Shown here one piece after another: positions 1 through 8,802 of a DNA stretch of 40,783 nucleotides. Within the stretch, counting starts at the first letter, position 1. Each line of letters opens with the position of its first letter. Position numbers and translations under genes: made by a program. A model generated the notes under the pieces. The model saw nothing but the letters and a program-made list of their open reading frames with translations, did not search any database and was not told where the DNA came from. The DNA is from DATGFK01 sp040007395 (GTDB taxonomy: Bacteria; Chloroflexota; Anaerolineae; Aggregatilineales; UBA2796): the NCBI GenBank assembly GCA_040007395.1, contig JBDTVG010000047.1, forward strand, positions 1-40,783, read 5' to 3'.

Positions 1-76
1 AACGTTTCAACGACTTGCTCTGTTATGCCACCTGATGTGTAAAGTCCAGCTAAGTTGCACATTTTCATGATTTTCA

Positions 77-97
77 TAAGAGCGTATTTTGAAATTA
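77..97. repeat. Putative terminal end of IS5-type element
   Basis: The 19-mer TAAGAGCGTATTTTGAAAT spans 77-95 and directly abuts the stop codon (95-97) of the IS5-type transposase fragment. The identical 19-mer recurs at 26963-26981, which suggests it is the outer end of this insertion sequence. That it is the terminal inverted repeat is inferred; the other end of the element is not in the window. Confidence 0.5.
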
Positions 98-352
98 AGG
101 CGGAGCAAGGCGATTAAGCAAACGGCGGCTGGAAGCCAGATAGACCATGCCTTGGCAGTTTTCAGTGAGCTTCTCGTAATCCTTGCTCAGACGGCGAGAG
201 CGGCCTAACCAAGCAAAGGTACGTTCGACAACCCAACGTATAGGGACGACGACGAAGCCGTTATGGTGGGGCGGGCGGAGGAAAATCTCAAATTGCACCT
301 CAAAAGTCTGCTCAACCAACGCTTGAAAATCAGCGCCATGATAGCCACCCAC
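95..352 (-). pseudogene. IS5-family transposase, C-terminal fragment
   Basis: About 85 codons of the C-terminal part of an IS5-type DDE transposase. The GGYHGADF segment and the RWVVERTFAWLGRSRRL segment are the familiar end of this family; the Glu in VVERTF is the third acidic catalytic residue. The N-terminal half with the two catalytic Asp residues is missing, so it cannot be active. The apparent start is only a GTG that happens to follow the junction. Upstream on the same strand the sequence changes at about 353 into a WD40 gene, so this is one side of a deletion or recombination junction. Confidence 0.8.
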
Positions 353-912
353 TACCCGTTAACACTGTTTTGCCGGGAGCAAAGGCCACACTTGATATAT
401 AGCCTGTATGACCACTCAAAGGTATGCAGCCGTTTCCTGCTTGCTACATCCCACAACCGTGCGGTCTGGTCAATACTGCCCGTAAGAACTGTTTTACCAT
501 CGGGCACGAAGGCCACACTTTGTACTACATCTGTATGCCCACGAAAAAGTTGGAGTGTGACGTTGCTACGGTCCAATGCCTTCGCTAGCGCTTCATCGGC
601 CTCCGCCGTATAAGCTGTTTTCAGGGCGCGAATACTAAGTAAAGCAGCCGTTTCCACATTAAAATTTGTATTACCAAGAAGGCCATTGGCCTGTTCTGCA
701 AGCCGTATAGATTCCTTCTCGGCGCTGCTAAATTGCGGTGTGGCCTGCACCGTTTCTGTACCGCTCATATTTGCCCCAGCAGTGACCGTTAGGTTCCAAG
801 TGCTTGTAAGTATCGCCAACAAACCCACAGTAATTATGACCGCAAATGCCGCAAGGAAACGACGGACAAAGATATTATTTTCGCGTGGATATAAGATGAA
901 CATATCGGTCAT
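353..912 (-). pseudogene. Truncated WD40-repeat membrane protein
   Basis: N-terminal part of a WD40 protein. It begins at an ATG at 912, has one membrane segment near residues 15-36, then a helical linker (AALLSIRALKTAYTAEAD) typical of NTPase-WD40 proteins, then one good WD40 blade (GHTDVVQSVAFVPDGKT...ARLWD). The next blade starts at RLHT but is broken by a one-base insertion near 418-420; in the shifted frame the reading SGHTGYISSVAFAPGKTVLTG resumes. It is then cut off at about 353, where IS5 sequence begins. The intact relatives probably carry many more blades. The protein is judged non-functional, though a short membrane-anchored product could still be made. Confidence 0.75.
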
Positions 913-987
913 TTAAAACGCCTCTCGATGACGACCATCCATATCCATCTAACTATACAGTTTGTTATGAAGAAAAGAACTCGGCAA

Positions 988-2940
988 TTAAGGCGTTTTG
1001 CCTACGCTGACTGTGTATTGGAACGGCGCTGGCTCAACGGTGAATTCGGTCACGCCCGACACCGAGATCACCAGCTTGGTCACGTCGTCGCCGACTTTCA
1101 CATCCCAGCCGCCGGTGATACCATCGGCGGGGCCAAGCAGTCGGAAGGTACGCGGAGTCGGGCTGTACTCCGCCATCTGGACAATATATTGCTGTGGCAG
1201 CGCGTTCTCGATGCGTACCCATCCCTCGGCTTGCCAGCCGCCATCGTCGCTTTCAGCATCGGTACTGTAGTTGATCTCCGGCACGCGGATATCATCGACC
1301 AACAGACCGCGCTCCGTAATCGCATCGTCGGTTAGGTATTCAAAACGCACTAGAATCTTCTGCCCCGCGTAGGGAGTCAGATCGGCGCTTTCCTGTCGCC
1401 ATGTCGCGCTTTGCAGGTCAGAGCCGCCACTGTAGCCCCCATAAGCTGGCCCATAGGGATTGTTATGTCCATCGGCAGGCAGGCTGTCCTGCGTAGCAAG
1501 CGCTTTCCATGTCGCGCCGTTATCGGTGGAAACCAGCACATAGCCGTAATCCCAATCCTTTTCGGTGGCGTACCATAGCCAGAAAGAGAGCGTCGCTTTC
1601 TGCACAGTGGTCAGATCGAAGGCATGAGTTAGGCGGGTATCGCTGCGATCAAAACTGGTGCTCCACCACATTTTTTTGCCGCTGTGGGGATCTGTCGGGA
1701 CGACTTTCACGGTGGGCTGACCTTCAAAGGTCAGATGATAGTCACCCGGTTGGGTAATCTGTAGATAAGTCGTTCCCCACTGCGAGGTACTCACCGACTG
1801 TGGCTGACCGTTGATCACCGTATCCTCTATCGTCGGGGGTGAAGGCCGTGACTTGAAGCGTGTGTAAGCGAAACGTCCATCGCCCACTGCCTTATCATTG
1901 AGCAGATTCGTCGTCGTCCAATCTGCAAATAGAGCTTCAACCGTGATCGGCTTGCCCGTCTGCGAATCGACGGCATTGATCTTGGTAAGCGTGCTGCGTA
2001 TTCCTTCGAGTCCGTTATCCTGATTTGCCACGAGTTTCTTCAGGCCATCTTCACCGAAGCGTTGCAGAAAGTAGGTCATGAACGCATATGACGCACCATA
2101 ATGTGGTGCGCTCGATCCGATCTGTGTCCATGTATCCAGCTGTGTAATTGGCGCGTCCATGAAAGTCGGGATGAAGCCTAGATCGTTGTATCCGTTCAGC
2201 GAACTCGATAGTTCCGCCAATCCTTCATCGACCCAGCCCTGTTCATTACTGTCGATATTAACATGAACCATGTGTTGGAACTCGTGAGCTAACACCCCTT
2301 CGTAACTTGGCGTACCGATCAGGTTCGCCACCGCATCAAGATTCATAAAGAACATCTGGTGCTCATTGCTACCCGGCACAATCCCTTTGGGGTATTGACT
2401 GCGTGAGTCGAAGTATCCGGCAATGCCACCGCCTAAGCCTCTGGCGTGCAAAATATATAAGTGGACATCGTTATCCACCCCCGGTGAGTCTTCACTGCCA
2501 AAATATTCGTGTACTGTGGGATAGATATGCTGCTCGAAGTTATCGGCGCTGCGCTTTACTGCGTCCACGTCCGGTTTATAACCTGTCTCGAACCACATAT
2601 AGATATGTGGAGTCTTGTACCACAGTTGCGCGGTCAGGGTGAAATCGCGATTCCGATCCGCATCAATCGCGCTGAATTGTTCCTGATCGCCCACCTCATA
2701 ATTTTTCGGTGTAGCCGGAGTCAGCGGCACACTTTGGATACCTAACAACCGTCGCGCCAAATCCACCGGATCGCGGGCGGGAATGTCAGTCTTTAGCAAT
2801 ACATTGAGCGTTTCGCTGCCGGGGGCAGCCGCCCAAACATTGGACGTTCCGCCGATGCACAACGACACCGCCAGCCCCAACAGACTCAAGGCGCGATACG
2901 GACTCCGAAACGTTTTCAAGTGCCGTGCCTCATTTCTCAT
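988..2940 (-). CDS. Secreted zinc metallopeptidase, M6/immune-inhibitor-A-like
   Basis: A predicted exported protease of 650 residues. The N-terminus has basic residues followed by a hydrophobic stretch and an AAA-type cleavage region near residue 38. The zinc motif HEFQH lies at residues 219-223, and WVDEGLAEL, with Glu239 as the likely third ligand, follows 16 residues later. Residues of about 420-560 (WWSTSFDRSDTRLTHAFDL, then DYGYVLVSTDNGATW) resemble the VEG beta-sandwich domain of immune inhibitor A peptidases. The catalytic part also resembles M30 (hyicolysin-type) peptidases, so the exact family is uncertain. It follows the histidine kinase gene by only 23 bases on the same strand and may be co-transcribed with it. 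Substrate unknown. Confidence 0.82.
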   Translation of the reverse strand: MRNEARHLKTFRSPYRALSLLGLAVSLCIGGTSNVWAAAPGSETLNVLLKTDIPARDPVDLARRLLGIQSVPLTPATPKNYEVGDQEQFSAIDADRNRDFTLTAQLWYKTPHIYMWFETGYKPDVDAVKRSADNFEQHIYPTVHEYFGSEDSPGVDNDVHLYILHARGLGGGIAGYFDSRSQYPKGIVPGSNEHQMFFMNLDAVANLIGTPSYEGVLAHEFQHMVHVNIDSNEQGWVDEGLAELSSSLNGYNDLGFIPTFMDAPITQLDTWTQIGSSAPHYGASYAFMTYFLQRFGEDGLKKLVANQDNGLEGIRSTLTKINAVDSQTGKPITVEALFADWTTTNLLNDKAVGDGRFAYTRFKSRPSPPTIEDTVINGQPQSVSTSQWGTTYLQITQPGDYHLTFEGQPTVKVVPTDPHSGKKMWWSTSFDRSDTRLTHAFDLTTVQKATLSFWLWYATEKDWDYGYVLVSTDNGATWKALATQDSLPADGHNNPYGPAYGGYSGGSDLQSATWRQESADLTPYAGQKILVRFEYLTDDAITERGLLVDDIRVPEINYSTDAESDDGGWQAEGWVRIENALPQQYIVQMAEYSPTPRTFRLLGPADGITGGWDVKVGDDVTKLVISVSGVTEFTVEPAPFQYTVSVGKTP

Positions 2941-2963
2941 TCGTATCTAAATCGTACCGCCCA

Positions 2964-4604
2964 TTACTTTGGGTCGCCGCCGGGATGCTCGCTGCCCATT
3001 GACCGATATGACCCATAGCGGGGTGTTGATGCTTCTCCCGAATCAGTATTACCGCTTTTGTCGCCAATGATGTTCTGTTTGGCGGCTCTGGCTTCTTCTT
3101 GAGCAGCCCATGCCCGCCGCAAGCGTATTGGTATAACAAGGCGTGGACGAGTTTCGCGCATCGCCTCTGGCGTTTCCGGTTGATCAGTGCTTGGTAATTG
3201 CAGCGTAAACGTCGATCCTTGACCGACGTTGCTTTCTGCCCAGATCCGCCCCTGATGTGCCTCCGCAATCCAACTTGCGATAGATAGGCCAAGTCCAGTG
3301 CCGCCCATCTGGCGGGAACGCGCTTTATCTACGCGGTAAAAGCGATCAAAGATGTGATCGAGATCTTCTGGGGGAATGCCGATCCCCGTATCGCTTACAG
3401 AGAGAAAAGCGTAGCCTGCTTTGTGTATCAGATTGATAGTGACTTTGCCGCCCGCAGGCGTGTACTTGATAGCGTTTGTTACCAGATTTAGCAAAAGCTG
3501 TCTGAGCCGATCTTCGTCGCCGCGTACATGCACTGGTTCGATCATCCCCAACCGCAGGTCAATATCTTGAGCTAGCACCCGCGCTTGCTTGAACACTTCG
3601 AGCGCCAATGTATCTAGTTCGACAGTCGTCATGTCCAGCGGTAGCCGTCCACCGTCTGCCTGAGCCAACAAAAGCAGATCGCCCACTAAACGTGTCATCC
3701 GTTTTACTTCGCTGTCGATAGCTTCCATCGAGGTTGGATCATCGCCGTAGCGTTTCAGCAGATCCAGATTGCCCTGAATAGTCGTTAGCGGCGTGCGTAA
3801 CTCGTGCGAGACATCGGCAACAAACCGCCGCTGTGTCAGGAATAAGCGTTCGAGTCGCCCAAGTGTGGCATTAAAGGTTTCCGTAAGCTGGCCCAGTTCG
3901 TCGGGTGGACCGTAATAGGGTATGCGTTTGCTTAAGTCGCCCGCTGCTGTGATCTGCTTAGCCGCCTGCGAGATTGTATCAATTGGTTGGAGCGCTTGTC
4001 CAGCGATAACCGAACCGACCATAAAGGCTAGTAATAGAGCGACTGTGCCTACTCCTAGCATAATCTTGAAAAGGCGTTCCAATGCAGCATCGACAGTGGT
4101 TAGCGTGGAGAGTACTTGAACCGTCCCGACAATTGTCCCTTTCGAGGAAGGAATCGGTGCAGTCAGAACGTAGACGTGCGTTTTCCCCAGATAGAGATCG
4201 TGCGTGACCCATTCCTTGCTGGTCAATGTATCGGGATCGAACGGATCAGTAAAAGTCCGCAGATTACTGGAAGCCCTGACGAGTGTGCCATCGGCTTGCC
4301 GCACCTGAATCCCAAACGGGTAGGTGGAGATCAGGTAATCCAGCACTTCAGGAGTCTGGACTTCGATCCGGCCCGTGCTCAGATCGATATTGATATTTTC
4401 GGCGGTCTGCTGTGCCACATAGATCATGTTCTCTTTGACTAGGCTGCGCCATGTCCAGTTGAGAATGCTGAACAGCGAGATCCCAAAGACAACGATAACC
4501 GTTGCCAAAAGGCTCGAATACCAAAGCGTTAAACGAGTACGAATAGTCATAACAGGCAGGTTGCCAAGTAGATGAGGCGAGTCTATCGATTCTTTGTTAT
4601 TCAT
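2964..4604 (-). CDS. Sensor histidine kinase (HAMP-HisKA-HATPase)
   Basis: Membrane histidine kinase of a two-component system. Counting from the GTG at 4613: TM1 at about residues 30-52, an extracytoplasmic sensor region of about 125 residues, TM2 at about 184-204, a HAMP domain, and the H-box FVADVSHELRTPL with phospho-acceptor His270. The ATPase boxes are present: N-box LLLNLVTNAIKYTP, DTGIGIP near 408 and GTGLGL near 438. A basic, probably disordered tail of about 65 residues follows. Starts are possible at GTG 4613, ATG 4604 or ATG 4550; none has a clear Shine-Dalgarno, and 4604 is chosen as the first ATG. Its likely partner is the OmpR-type regulator at 5639-6316, separated from it by the plus-strand SH3b gene. 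Confidence 0.93.
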   Translation of the reverse strand: MNNKESIDSPHLLGNLPVMTIRTRLTLWYSSLLATVIVVFGISLFSILNWTWRSLVKENMIYVAQQTAENINIDLSTGRIEVQTPEVLDYLISTYPFGIQVRQADGTLVRASSNLRTFTDPFDPDTLTSKEWVTHDLYLGKTHVYVLTAPIPSSKGTIVGTVQVLSTLTTVDAALERLFKIMLGVGTVALLLAFMVGSVIAGQALQPIDTISQAAKQITAAGDLSKRIPYYGPPDELGQLTETFNATLGRLERLFLTQRRFVADVSHELRTPLTTIQGNLDLLKRYGDDPTSMEAIDSEVKRMTRLVGDLLLLAQADGGRLPLDMTTVELDTLALEVFKQARVLAQDIDLRLGMIEPVHVRGDEDRLRQLLLNLVTNAIKYTPAGGKVTINLIHKAGYAFLSVSDTGIGIPPEDLDHIFDRFYRVDKARSRQMGGTGLGLSIASWIAEAHQGRIWAESNVGQGSTFTLQLPSTDQPETPEAMRETRPRLVIPIRLRRAWAAQEEARAAKQNIIGDKSGNTDSGEASTPRYGSYRSMGSEHPGGDPK

Positions 4605-4824
4605 GGTAGCCACACAAAATAAGTAGCCGATGAGAGTGTGTTAAGCAAACAACCCATTTCACATTGTGTTTACCCATATTTGCGAATTACAATAAAATTC
4701 TAAATTCTAAATTTATGCACACTCGGCCTCTGGTAAGGACTTTACGGTTATTGACGCAAGCAGAGGCTTTGTGCTACATTGACGGTGCGAATCTATAATT
4801 CTGGTTAGAATTGAGGTGAAACGA

Positions 4825-5538
4825 ATGAATCGCCGCATCGTTCTTCCATTAGCGGTTGTTGGCATCGTGTTATGTTTTTCGATCATGGCCTTACCCGTTG
4901 CCCACGCTGGGTCGTCGTCTTTGTTGCAGGCCACCGAACAGGTTGATCCTTGCAATTTCAAACCAGCCGTACCCGGTACGGTACTCACCACACTCCCTAT
5001 TGTAAACGAACCTAACAATATTGGGCGACCGCTAATCAAAGTCTTTCAAGGGGATGTTATCGAGGTATTGGGTAAAAACAAGACCGGCTTCTGGGTTCTC
5101 GTCAAGACAAATTGGGGTGTCGTTGGGTGGGCACCTTCACCACAGGTACTTGTGGCTCCCAAGCTCTGGGGCGATCCCAAAATGGTGCCTGTAGTTGCCG
5201 ATGAACTTCCTGCTCCCGAAGCAACTGCTGAAGCGACCGAAGCGGTTACCGAGACTGTCTCGACAGACTGCACTGCCGAAGGTATTGTCGCTGTGACAAG
5301 CTTCGCCTTGCAAATCAAACCCCTCAGCAGAAGTGGAGACACCGGTGCGACTGTCAAGGGTGGCGATAGGTTACTTGTTTTGGCACTGAATCCTTCTGGT
5401 TCATGGTTTAAGGTTCAAACCGACAGCGGCGAAGTCGGCTGGATTGTCTCTTCTTCGGTGGCAACTGCCCCCGGTAAACTTGCCAAAGTTCCCAAAGACT
5501 TCGGTTCAGTAGAAGCGACTCTCACTCCTAAGCCCTAA
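4825..5538 (+). CDS. Secreted protein with two SH3b-like domains
   Basis: A 237-residue exported protein. A signal peptide (basic MNRR, hydrophobic core, AHA cleavage site) covers about 28 residues. Two SH3b-like modules follow, around residues 40-110 (with a FWVLVKTNWGVVGWAP segment) and 150-220 (WFKVQTDSGEVGWIV). They are joined by an Ala/Glu/Thr-rich linker. Such modules usually bind cell-wall or envelope polymers; a catalytic domain is absent. An upstream in-frame GTG at 4816 exists, but the GAGG at 4813-4816 is correctly spaced for the ATG at 4825. A strong terminator follows at 5568. The gene is inserted, in opposite orientation, between the response regulator and histidine kinase genes, so its product may be connected to their signal; that is inference. 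Confidence 0.85.
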   Translation: MNRRIVLPLAVVGIVLCFSIMALPVAHAGSSSLLQATEQVDPCNFKPAVPGTVLTTLPIVNEPNNIGRPLIKVFQGDVIEVLGKNKTGFWVLVKTNWGVVGWAPSPQVLVAPKLWGDPKMVPVVADELPAPEATAEATEAVTETVSTDCTAEGIVAVTSFALQIKPLSRSGDTGATVKGGDRLLVLALNPSGSWFKVQTDSGEVGWIVSSSVATAPGKLAKVPKDFGSVEATLTPKP

Positions 5539-5567
5539 GTGGGGCTATTCTTGATGACCTCAGTGAA

Positions 5568-5594
5568 GTCCCCGGTTAAACCGGGGACTTTTGT
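5568..5594 (+). terminator. Rho-independent terminator after SH3b gene
   Basis: The arms AGTCCCCGG (5568-5576) and CCGGGGACT (5582-5590) form a perfect 9-bp GC-rich stem with a 5-base loop, followed by a T-rich run. It lies 30 bases after the SH3b stop codon, between convergent genes, and probably also shields the end of the response regulator gene. Confidence 0.85.
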
Positions 5595-5638
5595 TTCCTA
5601 GTGGCTGATGCTGGCTCCATTGACTCTATTGATTGACG

Positions 5639-6316
5639 CTATTGTTCGCGCAATACGTAACCGACTCCGCGAACCGTATGCAACAGGCGCGACTCGCCTT
5701 CCGATTCGGTTTTCTGGCGCAAGTAACGCACATAGACTTCGATGATGTTGCTCTCGCCGCCAAAGTCATAATTCCATACGCGGTCAAAGATCAGATCGCG
5801 GGTGAGAACCTGCCGAGGGTTACGCATGAACAGTTCCAGCAATTCATATTCTTTCGCGGTCAAGTCGATAGACCGTTCGCGACGTGTAGCCCGGTGCGTC
5901 CCTGTATCCAACTTGAGATCGTCGAAGTGCAGCACTTCGGGTTTGGAAGACGGCAGCGCACGCCGGAACAAGGCTCGAACCCGTGCCAGCAGTTCATCAA
6001 AGGAAAACGGCTTAACAAGGTAATCGTCTGCGCCAGCATCCAACCCAGTCACACGGTCTGCGACTTCATCCTTGGCGGTAAGCATCAGTATTGGTACGCC
6101 GCTGGCACTACGCAGCCGCTTACAGACCTCCAAGCCATCCAGCCCCGGCAGCATCCAATCAAGGATTACCAGATCGGGCGGATTATCACGAGCCGCTGCT
6201 AGCCCACTCCGCCCGTCATAGGCCACCTCGACCCGGTAGCCTTCAAAAATCAAGCCGCGTTCGATAAACTGTGTGATCCGTTGCTCATCTTCAACAACCA
6301 GTATGCGTTCCGACAT
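5639..6316 (-). CDS. OmpR/PhoB-type response regulator
   Basis: A 225-residue DNA-binding response regulator. The receiver domain (about 1-115) starts MSERILVVEDEQ, has the phospho-acceptor Asp in LVILDWMLPGLDG and the conserved Lys in DDYLVKPF. A C-terminal winged helix (about 130-225) includes LTAKEYELLELFMRNPRQVLTRD and VYVRYLRQKTE. An upstream in-frame start at 6355 would add 13 unlikely residues that overlap the preceding gene. The ATG at 6316 is chosen because the receiver begins there and a GGAG lies 10 bases upstream. Only one base separates it from the stop codon of the beta-propeller gene, so the two are probably translationally coupled. The cognate kinase is probably the one at 2964-4604. 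Confidence 0.95.
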   Translation of the reverse strand: MSERILVVEDEQRITQFIERGLIFEGYRVEVAYDGRSGLAAARDNPPDLVILDWMLPGLDGLEVCKRLRSASGVPILMLTAKDEVADRVTGLDAGADDYLVKPFSFDELLARVRALFRRALPSSKPEVLHFDDLKLDTGTHRATRRERSIDLTAKEYELLELFMRNPRQVLTRDLIFDRVWNYDFGGESNIIEVYVRYLRQKTESEGESRLLHTVRGVGYVLREQ

Positions 6317-6317
6317 T

Positions 6318-8345
6318 TTAGGGACTCCAATACAATGATGATACGTCGTTGCCATCCTGAATTCTGACTTTTTGTCCGGTTTGCAGATCCAGAATGACGA
6401 GTTGGTTTATTTTGCCCAGACGCTGCAATCCGGCAGCAAATCGCCCACCAGATGAGATCTGAGCATGAGACAGTATAGCGGGTTTGCTGCGGACTGCCGC
6501 TTGGGGCAATTTATCGGTTCCGTCAGGGGTGACTGCATAAGCCATGACCACATCTGGACCCGACTGCCAGCCGATATTACGTAAGAATAGGACAGAGCCA
6601 TCCTTCATAGGATGTACATTAGGGATAATCCAACTAGCCTCCGCCAACGGCTGAATACTGTCTGCTGCGGCTCGGATCGCCACTAATCCTGTCCCAGAAA
6701 CGGGCTTCGAGAGCAGTACGTCGTTGACTCCCCAGCTTGCCAATTGCGAACATAACGCGATCTGGCGGGGCTGCTTGGTCAGCATATCGACAATGACAGT
6801 ATGACAATCAGCGTTCTGTCCCATTTCGTTCAGCGTTAGATAGCGTCCATCGCGACTAAAGCGGGGATACTGATAACTTCCTACGAAGTTTTCGTTATCA
6901 AGTTGCAGCGCGATAGGTCGAACGTCGCTGTGTGCCGAAATATTGTCGGTATCCATCGGCTCCGTATGTGGTGGTGCGGGTAAGATATACACGCCGCCAT
7001 CAATATAGGCAATCCGTAGGCCGTCGGAGCGCCAATCAAGCTGTGACTCTGTACCCGATTGAGCGAATTTATTGTGCAGCGAAACCAGCCGTCGCATCTT
7101 GGTAGGTTCTGCAAACGAAGCGATGCTCAAATTGCCCGAACTGACAATCACAAACTGCGACTTATCGGGGCTGATGGCATAGTCTTCGACGGGCTTCGCC
7201 TCACGGGTGATCTGTCGGATGGGTTCACCCCGTGAGAGCCGCCACAACTGAGTGATTCCATTTTTGTCTGGAGCCAAAAAGTAGAGATCCGCATCCACTG
7301 ACGCAGTAATCGTAGTTTTGGGTGGGGGTGGGAACCATGCCAACCGCGTGACATCCTTGATCGGCAGCATATCTTCTGCCCCTGTGCCACGATCCACCAG
7401 TATCGGCGTGCCGCTGACAATGTAGACCATCATCTGACCGTCTGGCCCCCAGCGTACCCGCGAGTCGATCTTGGAGTCGCCCAGCGGCGTGACTTTGCCA
7501 GCGGCGCTGATTGCCACCGCTGAACCGATGGTATCGTCGGGATCGGGGTGAATGGCGAATACTTGCCCCGCTGAAGTCACAATCAACTTGATAAAGTGGT
7601 CATCAGGTATTGTCCAGACGGGAGCGCTATCGTTGCCATTCAACCGCAGCACACCACCAGACAACGGCGCAATAATTAAACTCGTGTTGTCCAGCCAAAC
7701 TAACTCCGCCGATTGCTCAATCGTGCGGGTACGTTGCAACGCGTGATCGCTGCTGTTGACCTGAAACACGCTCCAACTGCCATCATCAGATTGCGCGGCA
7801 AGCTGTGATCCATCCGGCGAAAATCGCAGATCCGTGAACGGGCGATCCGTTTTATCGACATATGGAGGGAGATTCACGTTCGCGAGTGGCGGGAACGCGA
7901 CACGAAATCCGCCGGCGATGAGATAGGCAATCGCTAATCCATCTGGCGACCACGCAAGAGTCGTCGCCAGCGGATCGAGTTCAGCAGACGGCGCGGCATT
8001 CGCATCAATTATCAAGCTAGCAGCACTAGTATTGATCGCCGTAACAATAACACTACTATCGATCCGATAAACTAACCACTCTCCATCGGGCGAAATGCCA
8101 TAATCAACGACGTGCTGACCGTCAGGGGTAAGCGTTTGCGCCGCTGCGGTTTGCGCGTCATAACATACGACTTGAGCATTCACCAACGCACATAACGGCG
8201 CTGGTAGTTCAGGGTCATCGGCATGGCTTGGCGACCGAGTAACCAACAGCGCCAGTATCAGGATCACCTGAACCGGAATAAAAACGGCCTGCTTAGGCAG
8301 ACCGCTAATAACCTTTGCCGCACCCATTGTTGAATGACTGGACAC
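6318..8345 (-). CDS. Exported TolB/PD40-type beta-propeller protein
   Basis: A 675-residue protein with a signal sequence or N-terminal anchor (hydrophobic stretch at about residues 20-42, SHADDPELP after it). Repeated motifs of the form GISPDGEWLVYRI, AWSPDGLAIAYLI, RFSPDGSQLAAQ, RWGPDGQMMVYIV and AISPDKSQFVIV are spaced by 40-80 residues, as in TolB-like WD40/PD40 propellers. No enzymatic motif is evident. The start is a GTG at 8345 preceded by AGGA; an ATG at 8327 is the alternative. The stop codon is one base from the response regulator ATG, so the propeller is probably made together with the regulator and could act as an extracytoplasmic sensor or accessory. That role is inference; the binding partner is unknown. 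Confidence 0.85.
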   Translation of the reverse strand: MSSHSTMGAAKVISGLPKQAVFIPVQVILILALLVTRSPSHADDPELPAPLCALVNAQVVCYDAQTAAAQTLTPDGQHVVDYGISPDGEWLVYRIDSSVIVTAINTSAASLIIDANAAPSAELDPLATTLAWSPDGLAIAYLIAGGFRVAFPPLANVNLPPYVDKTDRPFTDLRFSPDGSQLAAQSDDGSWSVFQVNSSDHALQRTRTIEQSAELVWLDNTSLIIAPLSGGVLRLNGNDSAPVWTIPDDHFIKLIVTSAGQVFAIHPDPDDTIGSAVAISAAGKVTPLGDSKIDSRVRWGPDGQMMVYIVSGTPILVDRGTGAEDMLPIKDVTRLAWFPPPPKTTITASVDADLYFLAPDKNGITQLWRLSRGEPIRQITREAKPVEDYAISPDKSQFVIVSSGNLSIASFAEPTKMRRLVSLHNKFAQSGTESQLDWRSDGLRIAYIDGGVYILPAPPHTEPMDTDNISAHSDVRPIALQLDNENFVGSYQYPRFSRDGRYLTLNEMGQNADCHTVIVDMLTKQPRQIALCSQLASWGVNDVLLSKPVSGTGLVAIRAAADSIQPLAEASWIIPNVHPMKDGSVLFLRNIGWQSGPDVVMAYAVTPDGTDKLPQAAVRSKPAILSHAQISSGGRFAAGLQRLGKINQLVILDLQTGQKVRIQDGNDVSSLYWSP

Positions 8346-8404
8346 TCGATCCTGCGCTCCTATGGTCTACGGCGGGCTACTGCGTAAGACGACTCTGTTG
8401 CAAC

Positions 8405-8641
8405 TCAGGTGTTCCAGGGTTTATCCCGGTCATCGTCAAGCGAGTCGTCATCATCGTTATCTTCTTCTTCTTCGTCGATGTCCTCGGCATAATCAAGTTC
8501 CCAAGGGCTATCGTCTACGATTTCCAGAGGGGTTCCACACTCTGGGCAAGTAATCCGCATCCATAGTTCAGGATCAGGCGGTAGTGTAATATTCGATTGA
8601 CAATCTGGGCAAACCGCTACAGGGCGTGTTTTATCTGTCAT
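8405..8641 (-). CDS. LysW-like zinc-ribbon mini-protein with acidic tail
   Basis: A 78-residue protein. The first half holds a zinc ribbon of two CPxC knuckles (CPDC at 11-14 and CPEC at 32-35, followed by GTPLEIVD), very like the amino-group carrier protein LysW. LysW normally ends in EDWGE, where the last Glu carries the biosynthetic intermediate. Here the region after the ribbon is a long Asp/Glu run (EEEEDNDDDD and more) ending in DKPWNT, so that terminal Glu is absent. It lies 59 bases before the propeller gene on the same strand. No lysine or arginine biosynthesis genes are nearby. It may be a stand-alone ribbon protein rather than a true carrier. Confidence 0.75.
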   Translation of the reverse strand: MTDKTRPVAVCPDCQSNITLPPDPELWMRITCPECGTPLEIVDDSPWELDYAEDIDEEEEDNDDDDSLDDDRDKPWNT

Positions 8642-8802
8642 CTTCCGGCCTCACCATCTTGCGAGTTTGAAATAGCTATCCGGCGGCGCAAACCGCCAGA
8701 CCAGCGGCATTGTACCACCAATTATGTACTTTTTGTGCAGTAATCCATCACCTCAGCTATACTTTGCGCGGTTTCTCGGACATTCTCTCGATGGCGAGTT
8801 TA

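Noticed and set aside
95..912. A single WD40-transposase fusion protein
   Set aside because: The frame changes at about 418 and again at the junction, so the two pieces are not one gene.
928..1335. Plus-strand frame overlapping the metallopeptidase 3' end
   Set aside because: Antisense shadow; the peptide resembles no family and the opposite strand encodes a clear protease.
5633..6202. Long plus-strand frame over the response regulator
   Set aside because: Antisense shadow of a well-supported regulator gene; the peptide has no recognisable features.
8315..8566. Plus-strand frame over the LysW-like gene
   Set aside because: Its hydrophobic stretch comes from the antisense of the Asp/Glu codons of the LysW-like tail.
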